From Acanthopleura granulata (lineage: Eukaryota > Mollusca > Polyplacophora > Chitonida > Chitonidae), in assembly GCA_016165875.1 (NCBI GenBank), contig JABBOT010000080.1, positions 8,352,172 through 8,416,171 of the forward strand: DNA of 64,000 bases, written 5' to 3'. Positions within the stretch are counted from its first letter, which is position 1. Each line of letters opens with the position of its first letter. The translations under genes were made by a program, and so were the position numbers. Positions 1 through 12,400 of the stretch are shown piece by piece. The notes under the pieces are model-generated. The model searched no databases. It saw nothing but the letters and a program-made list of their open reading frames with translations, and was not told the DNA's origin.

Positions 1-349
1 ATTAAAATAGCATCCATTCATCATTCACTTTCTCTTTCATGGGTGGGAACCATTTTGTACATATCTGCTAACAGTGAACACACTTTTGAAAATACAGACT
101 TGAGGAACATGGCAGTAGCTGGTAAAGTAAACATTGAAAAAAGAAAGTTGCTCCTTAAAGTTTTGAAAAAAAGAAGATTGTTTTATTGGCGTTTACAAGA
201 TCCAGTTACATGTGGATATCGTGATCTGTAACACTAACTGAGGGGAGTGAAAAAGCAGCTTAAAGCAACTGTACGTACAGCCCAGGATTATTGTCGTTGG
301 CAGGATGTCCCGTTGGATTGATTGATTGATTGATTTATTTCAATTACAG
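1..349. other. intron sequence upstream of first visible GLG1 exon
   Basis: No exon is recognisable here. A short TTGATTGA tract precedes the acceptor at 347-349. The earlier GLG1 exons (signal peptide and more than half of the cysteine-rich repeats) must lie to the left of the window. Confidence 0.6.
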
Positions 350-460
350 GATATGTTGGATGGGGAATATGAGGAGGACATTATGGAATGTCTGATTGAA
401 AACAAAAACCGCAACGACATGAATTCCAAATGTGCTGCTGGGATAGAACACCATCAACTT
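350..460 (+). CDS. GLG1: GLG1 visible exon 1
   Basis: Residues 1-37 of the fragment, with the repeat motif IMECLIENKNRNDM followed by CAAGIEHHQL. Acceptor TTACAG, donor GTGAGT, phase 0 at both ends. Confidence 0.9.
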
Positions 461-3400
461 GTGAGTTCATTTTTACATAAAACCTCTCCTTGAGCTACAC
501 GTTTGAGTGAGAATCAAGCACAAGTGGCAGAAATGGGTGAAATGAGAAAAAAATATAACATTTTTTTTCTTGATCTTTTGTTGATGAAAATGTTGAGTGA
601 ACGAGGGCCAAGAGTCAAGGCAGAGCACCCAGAGTGATGTATTCGATAACAAGGGTAGATGTGCCATAGGTTTCCCTTGTTTGTGAAGCGCGGCATTTGT
701 TGTTCTACACTCTAGCTACGTTGATGTTTTATATGGTAGATAACAGCAGATAACAGTTGTATCCCTTGCCTTATTATACTTATTATATTCTAATTTACTG
801 TTCTAATCACTGTGCAGTATTTTATTTATTATTTTATACTTTAACAATGCCTTGATTTTGTGTATTTAAAGAAGGTTTAAGCAATCTTTATAGCTGCAGG
901 CCTTCAGAGACCTGTCAATAGCGTGACGTCGTATGTATGACGTCAAGTATGACGTTGTGTCTTCTTTTATGATATCGAAATATAGCAAATGACTAGACTT
1001 GTATTATGACGTCATCCCATTGAGCTCAGATTGAAACGTCATGAAAACAGAGTGTTTCATTTTCAATGTCACCATGTCTGGATCACGGGTCAAGGTCACC
1101 AGCAGTGTAATATCAAAATGTAATAACAAAAGTGATATCTAACTAGTGAATATATCATTTGTATCCGTGAAGTAAATACTGGGATTTCAGGGATGTATAA
1201 ATAATAAATTTATTTATTTGATTGATTGATGTTTTGTGCCACACTGAAGACTACTTCACGTACACAACACTGGCCAGCATTATGGTGGAAGGAAAACAAA
1301 CAAAGGCCAGGGGAAACCCACGGCCATCTGCAGGTTCATATTAATTTGACAGAAATAATATAAAATTTCATTTAATCTGCCTAGGTCAGGTAACTTTCCT
1401 GTAATGTGTTAGAACATGTGCTTTGTCTGTGGTCAAATTTGTTGAGGGTTTAGGATGTGTAAAGTCTTACTGGAGTATGTCATGGTAATGTTTATATACT
1501 GCCTGAAAGCTCAGATTATTGGTTGTTCTACTTCTTTTCTTCACTTACATGTTCTTTTTCTTTTTTTCAGATGTCATTGAAAGAATTTCGATTTAACCAC
1601 AAATTCAAGGAGAACTGTAAATCTTCAGTGCTGACATTTTGTAAAAATAAAAAATCCAAGTAAGTCCTACTGTAATAGAATCATATAACAATGAAAACAA
1701 TGGCTGGAATAACTGGATCTCATTTAGCAAAACTTCCTACCTATGACTTGCCGTCCAGGTTACCTGCACTGTAGTTAGGGTGTTTCAAATCAAACGTAAA
1801 GGACCCAGAAACCTCTCCGACACTAGATGGGAAAGTCTGCCAGCAGTCTGCAGATGGTTGTGGGTTTCCCTATGGCTGTGTCTGATTTTCTCCCACCATA
1901 ATGCTGGCTGCTGTTGTCTTGGGAAAATATTCTTGAGTATGGCAGAAGACAGAAATCAAATCAATGAATAAATAAGTAAATCAAATATGACATGTATCAC
2001 AGAAGACCTTTGCTCTCATTTCTATGTGGTGTGACATATTCACAGTAATTTAGATGAAATGAAGCTGCTTTGTGTCTCTTTTTATTTCACTGAATCAGTC
2101 AGCTTACATCATTAAATATGTTGTAGAGCTTTCTTTCTTTATAAGGTATGATGTTGTGTCGTGCCTGAGTGAAATCGTGCGAAATGATACACTGTTTGAG
2201 GAAAAGCATCGAATAGTGAAACCATGTCGCAGACAGCTGAGGGTTGAACTTCTGCAGAGGGTGAGAACTTGGAGTTTGAACTCTCGTCAGGGGATTAACT
2301 ATGTGCACTGCTGTGCCCAGTGCCAGTGGGAGGCTTTGTGGTCGCAGTGTGTGTGTGTGATTATGGTTAAGGTTTGGTGTGGCTCAGAAATGGGGGAACA
2401 CAATGTGAGGGAACAGGGAGGGTGATAACATGGACTGATTCCACTTGTGTAAAAAGAAATAAGCCTTGCTTTCTATTTCATACATTTAAAAACATTTGCT
2501 AGACATGCTCCCTGGTACATACATTCAAACAGATTTGCTAAATCATGTCCACAAAAACAAATATTAAAATACATTTGATAAGCCATGGTCTCAAATACAT
2601 GAAACATTCAAACACATTTGATGAGTCATCCCCTCTAATAGATACATGCATTCAAACACACTTGCTAAGACATACTCTATGGTACATGCATTCAAACACA
2701 TTTGCTAAAGCATGCCCTCTATTGTATACATTCACAAACGTGCTACGCCATGCCCTCTAGTACATAATGTGCTTTCAAACACACTGCTACATGTAAGTTC
2801 TGTGAAAACACATATGCTACATGGGTGTACTTCCACACACATTTGCTGCATGTAAGTACTTTCTAACAGTTGCTACATGCAAGTACTCTCAAACATATTT
2901 GCTACTGTTAAGTAATTTCAAAGAGTTGCTACATGTCAGTACTTTCAAACACATTTGCTACTGGTAAGTACTTTCAAATACTCTTGATACGTGTAAGTAC
3001 TTTCAAAAAACATTGCTACATGTAAGTTCTTTCAAACACATTACTACATATAAATACTTTCAAACACATTTACTCTATGTAAGGACTTAGAAACACAATT
3101 GCTACTTGTATGGTCCAGCACATTTGCTACATATATCCACATACTTCCAAACTTATCTCTAGACCACGCCCAACAGTACACTACAGCCATGCCTTCTAAC
3201 AGATTTACCCTTTTCCTGATTCTAACATGTTGTCACCACAAAATACTGAAGCAGTGTGTCAGTGCTTGGGAATACTTTCGGTGTGGTGTTAGACCTCCAT
3301 TATTGGTTCATTTTAATGAGTATGTTAACCTAGGTGCTTCACCATGCCTTAAGATAAATTCAAACACATATGTTTGAAAGCCATCACCCTGTAATGCAAA

Positions 3401-6400
3401 CATTTCAACACATTTGCGAAGCCTCACTCTTATTTAAACACATTAGCTAAGCCATTGCCTCTAATTCAGTAAACACATTTGCACAGTGTCACTCTTGTTT
3501 AAACACATAAGCAAAGTCATTACCTCTAATGAAATAAACACATTTACGAAATCTCACTCTTATTTAAATACATTAACAAAGCTATGCCTTTCTAATATAT
3601 ACCTTGAAACGTTTACCTGACAGACCTGTTTTTTTTTTGTCACTTGGGATTGTTCTTTATTCGACCGTATGTTGATTGATAACACCCTTAATTCAATGCC
3701 CCATTATAAATTCGATTTTTATGTTTATCACAGTTTGATATACAAATTTTAGATCACATAAAAAGTTGCAGTATGTGCTAGATATATGTATATCCAAACA
3801 AATTGCGTCATATGAATTGCCTCCCTTCGTTTGGATAACAATGGTTTGTTTTCTTTTCATGTCCTGAGTTGTATTTGGGTAACTGTGTTTGTCTTTGCAG
3901 GCTGAAAATATTGAACTTGATCCTGACCTGAAGAAGGCTTGCGAAGCTGATAAGAGGAATTTCTGTGATAATGTCACACCTGGTAGAGCGCAGGTGAGTG
4001 TCACATCAAGGATAGGTGTCACCAAACTTGTAGATATAGTCTTAAGTACATGATATATCAAATCATAAAAAATATGCACATCCAGGCTACCCTCAGTGAG
4101 AGCGCGACCCCAACAGTAACACATTTGCTTGCCAAAATCAGCACACATAAATGTCTTGAAGCACAACGTCAGAATGTACATATTGAATGTGCCTACATTG
4201 TATAGTTTATCTTACTTGTGATTGTCTCTGAATGTAGTCCTATTTCTTTTCTTTGCTTAGGTTATTGAGTGTCTAAAGAAGCACCAGAAGAAATTGTCAA
4301 GGTCCTGCAAGAAATTGTTGTTTGTGAGAGAGGTTAGTTGGTCTGTGTTTTTCTAGTTTTATGGACATGGAATTTGTATTTTATTCGAACTCTATGTATA
4401 CATGTACTTCATGACAAGTTTTTGTGTCTGCTTTAATTTTTTTCTATTAATATTTGATTACTGTGAGACACATTTAGACACTAAGATATGCATTTTCAGG
4501 AGTGGCCTTTTCTGCTTTACATTATTTTTATTTAAACATCAGACTGAACAAACAAATATTATAGTATCTGGTTACTACTGCAAGTATCTCTGAATAAGTG
4601 GCTGATATAAATTAACATGTGTTTCCTCAGACTGTACAGAGTTATCTCTCATACTTTTGTTGTCCCCCTTGTTAACCCTGACCCAGTGGGTGGTTAACAG
4701 AGATAGGTGTTTTCTTGTTCCCTTCATGTCACACAGGGTTTTCTCCACTCACAAAACCCAGGCAGGCAGCTGTATTATGGTGGAAGGTTTCTTTCTTGTC
4801 TTGCTGTTAAAAGTCTTCACCAGGTTACCTCCTATATATGTGGTTTCCTCTGCACTTGATTGTGTCCTTGTTGTTACCTGTGACCAATGCCTCTGGTTTC
4901 CTTCACCTGGACGTCAGTCCACATGGTGGAATGTTGCTTCATTTTTTCCCTTTAATAGATGCTGCTGCCTTTTTTTTTTCACCCAAACACCTCACTTCCA
5001 GTTAGTTTATCAATTGGTTATCATTACGTTGTTGTTGTTGCATTAATAGGTGGATGAAGTAGAGAAGGGAGCTGATTATGTCCTGATGAATAACTGTAAA
5101 AAAATGATCAAGGTAAGAGCAGTTACATACTTAAATGATCAAAAATTTTGGAAAATTTCGTCCGAAAATGTCCATTTTAGGGTAAGTAAATGTCATAAAA
5201 TAGTATTTCTGTTGATGAAATTCACATTTTTCCTGTGGGATATCATCCAACCTTCCAAATAGACTCCAGAACAGCTTTCTAAAATCAATAGAACTCTCAG
5301 AATCAAGAATAAATAACTTAGTCATTGATGAAGTTTTAGGTCATTCAGGGTAATTAAATTTGGGTGTAATTTATGGCTGACTATGCTTGGCCCATACAAT
5401 GCCATCACAGTTATCTATGTTGTGTATTTATGTAGAAAAGTAGAAAAGAAAGTCTGAACACTGAATTAGAAATTTACCTTCAACTCCACTTGCTGTGTTC
5501 CAAGTAAATTAAGTTAAATACATGCATGTTTTAAATGACTCCAATATTGTGTAAAAAAAAAAGTGCATTTTTAGAGGTAAATAAATGTCATAAATTCTTA
5601 TATTTGTGGCTGAAACTTACACTGTTCCTGTAGGATACCACCTAAACAAACTTTAGAACACTTTCCTGCAATTGATAGAACTCCCAGAATCAGGAAAAAT
5701 GAGTAACATAGCCATGAACAGAATTTTAGGTCATTTAGGGTATTTGTTTTGTGATGTTTTATGTTCTGTAAAGTCACACAAATTCCTGACAACACATGAC
5801 ATCTCCACTACTGTGTATCATGTTTCAGTCTTGTTTTTATGTTTATATGGAAGTGGCTTGTGAATCTGTGATGGTTAATCACAGTGTTTGTTTAATGATG
5901 ATGTTGTTTTGTTCCTAGATTTACTGTTCTCATGAAAGGCCTCATCAGATCCTGGACTGTCTTAAACAACACCAGACAGAAGAAGGCTTTGACCAGAGAT
6001 GTCATCGGACTGTCATTGAGCGTCAGATTACGCAAAACAAAGGTCAGTAGGTGAGGGCTCGACGATAACGATGGGAGCAGGCCCTGGTTCAATGGTTAGT
6101 CCAGAAGGCTTGCTTTTCAGTTGTATGGTGCAGGTTCAAACTGGGCCTTGCCCAGGGAATTGATAGATTTGCCAGCCACTGTTTCTGGGCCTTGGCCAGG
6201 GAATTTGTAGATTTACCAGCTGTCAATGTTTCTGGGCCTTGGCCAGGGAATTTGTACATTTGCCAGCTGTCACTGTTTCTGGGCCTTGGTCAGGGAATTC
6301 ATTGATTTTCCAGCTGTCACTGTTTCTGGGCCTTGGCCAGGGAATTTGTACATTTGGCAGAGGTCAATGTTTCTGGGCCTTGGCCAGGAAATTTGTAAAT

Positions 6401-9400
6401 ATTCCAGCTGTCAGTGTTTCTGGGCCTTGGCCAGGGAATTTGTAGATTTTCCAGCTGTCACTGTTTCTGGGCCTTGGCCAGGGAATTTGTACATTTGGCA
6501 GAGGTCAATGTTTCTGGGCCTTGGCCAGGGAATTTGTACATTTGGCAGAGGTCAATGTTTCTAGGCCTTGGCCAGGGAATTTGTAAATTTTCCAGCTGTC
6601 ACTGTTTCTGGGCCTTGGCCAGGGAATTTGTAGATTTTCCAGCTGTCACTGTTTCTGGGCCTTGGCCAGGGAATTTGTAGATCTGCCCGCAGTCACTGTT
6701 TCTGGGCCTTGGCCAGGGAATTTGTAGATTTTCCAGCTGTCACTGTTTCTGGGCCTTGGCCAGGGAATTTGTAGATCTGCCCGCAGTCACTGTTTCTGGG
6801 CCCTGGCCAGGGAATTTGTAGATTAGCCCGCAGTCACTGTTTCTGGGCCTTGGCCAGGGAATTTGTAGATTTTCCAGCTGTCACTGTTTCTGGGCCTTGG
6901 CCAGGGAATTTGTAGATCTGCCCGCAGTCACTGTTTCTGGGCCCTGGCCAGGGAATTTGTAGATTAGCCCGCTGTCACTGTTTCTGGGCCCTGGTGACAA
7001 CATAAATTTGGTTCATAATCACATGTTCACTGAGCTGATTGTGCAGTATGACGTTTGTTCAAGGCCACTTGCAATGTGATGGACTTATCTGTACATAAGA
7101 CACGTGTAAATCACCAAAGATCAGAAGTTTACCAAGACCACTCCAGTTTCTCTTCCCGTAAAACTGACTGCCAAGACAGCAATCAAATAGATAAATATGT
7201 TTGGGGCTTCCGTGGTAGAGGGGTTAGCATGCTAGCGCATCACACAGCGACGCCTCTCGCTAATGCAGGCGCTCTTTCACGTCCAGCTCATGTTGGCTTT
7301 CTTTCTAGTCGCACAGTAAATAAATAAATAAATATGTTACTGACGTGCTGTCTGTTTTGTTTTGCAGATTACCGACTCAACCCACAGCTTAAGCAGGCGT
7401 GCACTCAAGATGTGCCAAAGTTTTGTCGAAATGTTCTGAGCAAAGCACGAAGTGATGATTTGATGGAAGGCAAAGTCATAGCCTGTCTTAAAAAACAATT
7501 TAAAATCAATGTAAGCTGTATTGCTGGTCTTATCTTTTCACATCTAAGCTCTGGGCACCCACGTCCGTGCTGGTAATGACAGCAAAGTCATTCAGAAATC
7601 TTACTGACCCTAACTTGATCAGTCACTTCCAATTTGCCCTGAGAATTTAGCCCCAAAAGTGAAGTCTGTCAAAGTGAATATTGGTCATAATATTACTTTC
7701 ATTGCTGAAAACTTTTGTAGATTTTAGAAACCAACCTGCAAACACTTTGTTTAAAATTGATAGCCTTGTGAAAATCATTTCTAAATTGGATGAAGTTCTT
7801 AGGTTACATAAAGTAAGCCACATGTTAAGTGGAGACGTGTGCCTGTGATGTGACAGCTAAACACCACCCTCACATAACCATTCTGGCAACTGTTATTCTG
7901 ATTGTTTTTTTGGAGCCGTAAGTTTGTGAACACACCTCCAACATCTTTCTCGTTGGTTTCTAAAATCTAAACCCATGTCTTCAGGTGATTGTGTGAAAAT
8001 TTGCCAAATTTTAAGGACTCAATATTCTTATTCCAGAAATCTTGTTCCACTGACTGGTTTAAGGTAATTTAAGTGGGTACTGGTAGTGTAGCTCCGAAAA
8101 AATAATGTGCCAAAATGTTTTGGAGTTTACATTGCTCCTGTATTATAAGAAACTTATGTTTTGACTACTTTGGAAAACCTTAATAATAGGGTTAGATGAC
8201 TTTGTGAGTCATACAGTCATTTACACCTGTACAGCTTAAAACATTTATCTGCATTACAGAGATTATCCCTGAAGTGTGAGGGTTACATAAGGGAGGTAAT
8301 GCATGATGCAGCATTGGACTATAGACAGGACCCTGTGCTGGCTGAGGCTTGCAAAGACATGGTAAATCTGTTTTAATGAATCTAAAGGGGTTATTTCTGT
8401 TCATGATGAAGATATCATAATAATAATATCTTTATTTAACCAGCTTTTTTCTGCCACTTTACAATGAAACTGTAAACATGAAAAATTTCCAAGCTGTATG
8501 GAAGGAGAAAAAAAAAAGGGAAAATGTATTTAAAGGAGGTTATTCTGTCTACAAATCTGTCAGGATTATTGTCTACTTGGGTAGGATCTCATGCAGTTCT
8601 TTCTGGTCAAATCCTCTTAAAGCTATTGTTTTGAGGACAATTTTCAGTTATTCCACTGTCACTACTTAATACAACGTTTAAATTGTTTTACACAGATCAC
8701 TAAAACTTCAACTTTATTTGATCATTTGGTACAAACATTCTTTCTCAATACAACTGTATTAAGCTGACTTTTTTCATCTTTTGAACACAAACTTTACTAC
8801 TATTACAATACCTTTGCAACTTTCAACTTTTCTGCTCAAATTTTTTTCTGTTACTCAGCGAATTATTGGACATTGTATTAAGAAACAGTAACAAATAAAA
8901 GAAGTAAATATATTTTGTGGTAAGTAATGTTTGCGCACACATTCTTCCGTTACCACTTTGACAATAATGATAAACGTTCAGAGTTTGTACACATTTTTTT
9001 TTCCACTATGACTGGAACTTAAATCATGTAATGGATGCATGTAATTTATACACACATTCTTTACCACATTAGCACAGCTCTTGTGGGGCCAGTATAGGGA
9101 CTTGAAACCAAGCTCAAATGGAGATCAGGTTCAGACTCGGAAAGGCTTGTTATTACAATCTATCAAAGACACGTGATTTAAACTGTCATGTAGAGCTAAG
9201 CCTTCTCTGGTTACATTTACTGTACATTTTCACAGTGTGAAAGGAAAAGAGGAAGTGGGGAGGGGGTAGGGTTGTTATATACATGCACATCCATCTGTTT
9301 CATAAAGACAGCACACAGAGTCTTAGATTTATTTTATTTGTTTATTTATTTGATTGGTGGTTTTACACAGTGCTCAAGAACATCTCATTTTTGTGTGGGT

Positions 9401-12400
9401 GGCCAGCATTATGGTGTGAGGAAACCGGGAGAAATCCACACCTGTCGGCAGGTTACTGACGGACTTTCCCACGCACCACCGGAAAGGAAGCCAGCATGAG
9501 CTGGACTGGCACTCACAGTGACTGCTTTGGTGAGGGGCACCATGGTCATTACACTGCTCTGCCACACTAACCACTTTGACCACCTCAGCCCCTCTAGATT
9601 TAACCTCTCATATGTTATGTGTTACCTCAGATAAAGAAGCTGTGTGGAGAGGCCCTGGAATATCCCCCTGGTAACAAGGAGAACGAAGCTGTTCCGGACG
9701 AGAAAGGCGGAGTGGAGGAATGTCTGAAGAAGCAGCTCAAACAGAACCGGATTACAGAGGAGTCCTGTGTCAGGGTGAGGACGCATCTTCATCTTCACAG
9801 ATAATCCAGTGCTTGTAATACTTATTTTTTTTTTCACCTGTCCTTAGATAAACCCTTTTTTGGTAATTCTCTTGTCACGAAAAACCTGTTTTGTTTACTG
9901 TAAATGACCTAAAATTTTTCCCCCGAAAAGTCTGGTTTTAGAGCCAATTAAACGCCATAAAATATTACTTTTGGTGATGAAACTTTTCTTTTTCCGGTAG
10001 GATATCATCCTACCTTTTAAACAAACCTTAAAACACCTTCCTTGTACATAATTTCCGTGGCCAGGTTAGAAATAGCTGTAGCCCATTTTACCATATATTT
10101 CATTACAGTTTATATCTTTTGGATTTTATTCATTTTAGTTCCACTAGTATATTGTGTCAGTATCTATAAATGTGTATTTGTGGATGGCCTCAGGGAAGAT
10201 CAGTTACATATCAAATACCCTAAGAAAATGAAGACATTATTATTATTGTTATTATTATTATTATATTCCTACAATCAACTGAGCTCCAAAAATCAGGAAT
10301 ACTTTGCAACTTTTAGGTCATTTGGGGCAAGTCAAAAAACAAAACCCTTAAACTTGGGTTTCATGAAGAGCATTAGAAAAAATTGGCTTACCCTAATTCT
10401 TCAACCTTTTCAACCACCACTTAAGGAAATAATTCACTATTTTTTTTTTGAGGACTGTAGGATTTACAGAAATACTTCTTATAGTTTTATGAACCTTTTA
10501 CCTAAGGTGACACAAACAAATCAGTTTTGGCTGTATTTTTACAATAACTCTATGTGTAAATTACCCTTTAAAAACTGCTTTACTAATAGAAAAGGTTGAA
10601 AATTTACAGTTTATATGGATTAGTTTTTTCATTGTTAGTATTACAAAAACAGGTCTGAAGATAGATTAATATCCTAAATGACCTAAAATTCGCCCATGAC
10701 TGAGTTGTTCATTTTTCCTAATTCTGAGAGTTCTGTTGATTGTAGAAAGGTGTTTTGAGGTTTACTTGGAAGGTTCGATTATATCCTACTGGAAAAGCAA
10801 TAGTTTCAGCACCAAAAGTTATATTTCATGGCATTTAATTGGCTGTAAAACCAAACTTTTCTGTGTGAAATTTTATACCTTTTATGTTTAGATCTGAATA
10901 AGGTTCTTGAGAAGTGTAGTTCTGTAATGTTTGCCTGTGTTAAATAGGTAATATGACCTTAAATTTCTGCTTTAGGCCAGAGGAAAGTAGGTGTGACATC
11001 ACTGGTGAACCACATTGTCAATATGGTCCATAAAACCCACTATATAATCAAAACATTTGACTGCATTTAATTGACAAAAAAATATTCAGTGTGGTCTTTC
11101 TCTTTGAGGCATGGACGATATTTTGTTATTTAGGATGTTTTACCGAAACAGAAAAGAAAGCATTCTGATGTCTGTGTTGTAGGAGGTCTCTCGTGTAATT
11201 GCTGAGGGTCAAACAGATATACACTTAGATCCACTGTTACACTCGGTTTGTGTCAGTGATATCCGACACCATTGTTCTGATGTCGTACCAGGACAGGGGC
11301 AGAGTGAGTATAGCGGTTCTTGTTTATAAACAGTATATTAATGTTCAGGAATTTGATTCCTGATTTTCCAGGCCTGGAAAAGCCTTGGAAGCTGAGGTCC
11401 AGCTGTAGGAATTTCTTCAACATGGCGGGGAAATATCTGACAAATTTTTCTTATAGTTCAGATGCTGAAAGCTGAGATATATTTTCTATGCATTTGTCAT
11501 TGCACTGAATGTTGGAGACAGAACAGAAATGTAATGAAAGCCTGGAAGCAGATATAAAATTTTGACATTTCAGCTTACACCGCGGACAGCCATTATGTGC
11601 ATTGTACGTATATCATATCCAGGTTGTACATGTGGCTCAGTTTAGCAAAGCTGATATATTTTCAGTGGTACTCTCTGTCATCTCACTGAACGTTAGCAGA
11701 AAATGGAAACCAGGTGATCAATTTTAGGATTGTTCACCTCCGAGTTATATGGATGTGTGTCACGATGTTGATACCAGTGGTGTGCACATCAAAAAGTGTG
11801 ATTCCCATGATGGAGTTTTTTGTTTATACCGATGGACAGGTCTTCTATTTCATACATGTAAATGCCTCATTCTCGTGTACAATTTTCAAGATTTCTCTGC
11901 TTCCCTTTGTTAGCTGTCCTCGTGACAATTGGGAGTGGACGGTGCTCATTCGTGTGATATTACATGATTTTCATAGGATTCCACTGGCCTTCTATCAGTA
12001 TTATGTCACTTGTTGTTCATCAGTAACTTATCAAAAGCACTCCAGTTTCCTCCTCTCGTTCAACTGGCAGGAGGAACTCATCATGTTATTGAAAAATTCT
12101 TGACACGCCACAAAATTTAGCACGAACAAAACAATAGTTTGAGCTTCTGTTACATGGAGTGTAATTGTACAGACCGATAAATTGGTTATGCCGATCTGTC
12201 GCCGGAAACGTTACCACAAGTGCATTGCTTGAACTGCGCAGCGCTCAATGAAACTTCAGGCTGCCCTGCCTCTCGAGTGGCCCCATTGACCTACACGTAA
12301 CTTAGTTCATCTGAATTGCACCTCTTTTGCCCATTTCTTTGTCATTTTCCAGTTGAGTCTTGAATCCAGTCTTAATTTACTACATTTATGGATAAAGCTG

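Noticed and set aside
6226..6680. Repeat protein with GLGQ/WALAREF motifs
   Set aside because: Read-through of the 47-bp intronic array; three frames are open because variants avoid stops by chance.
10042..10599. 185-codon frame within a GLG1 intron
   Set aside because: AT-rich, low complexity, overlaps a MITE and has no family resemblance.
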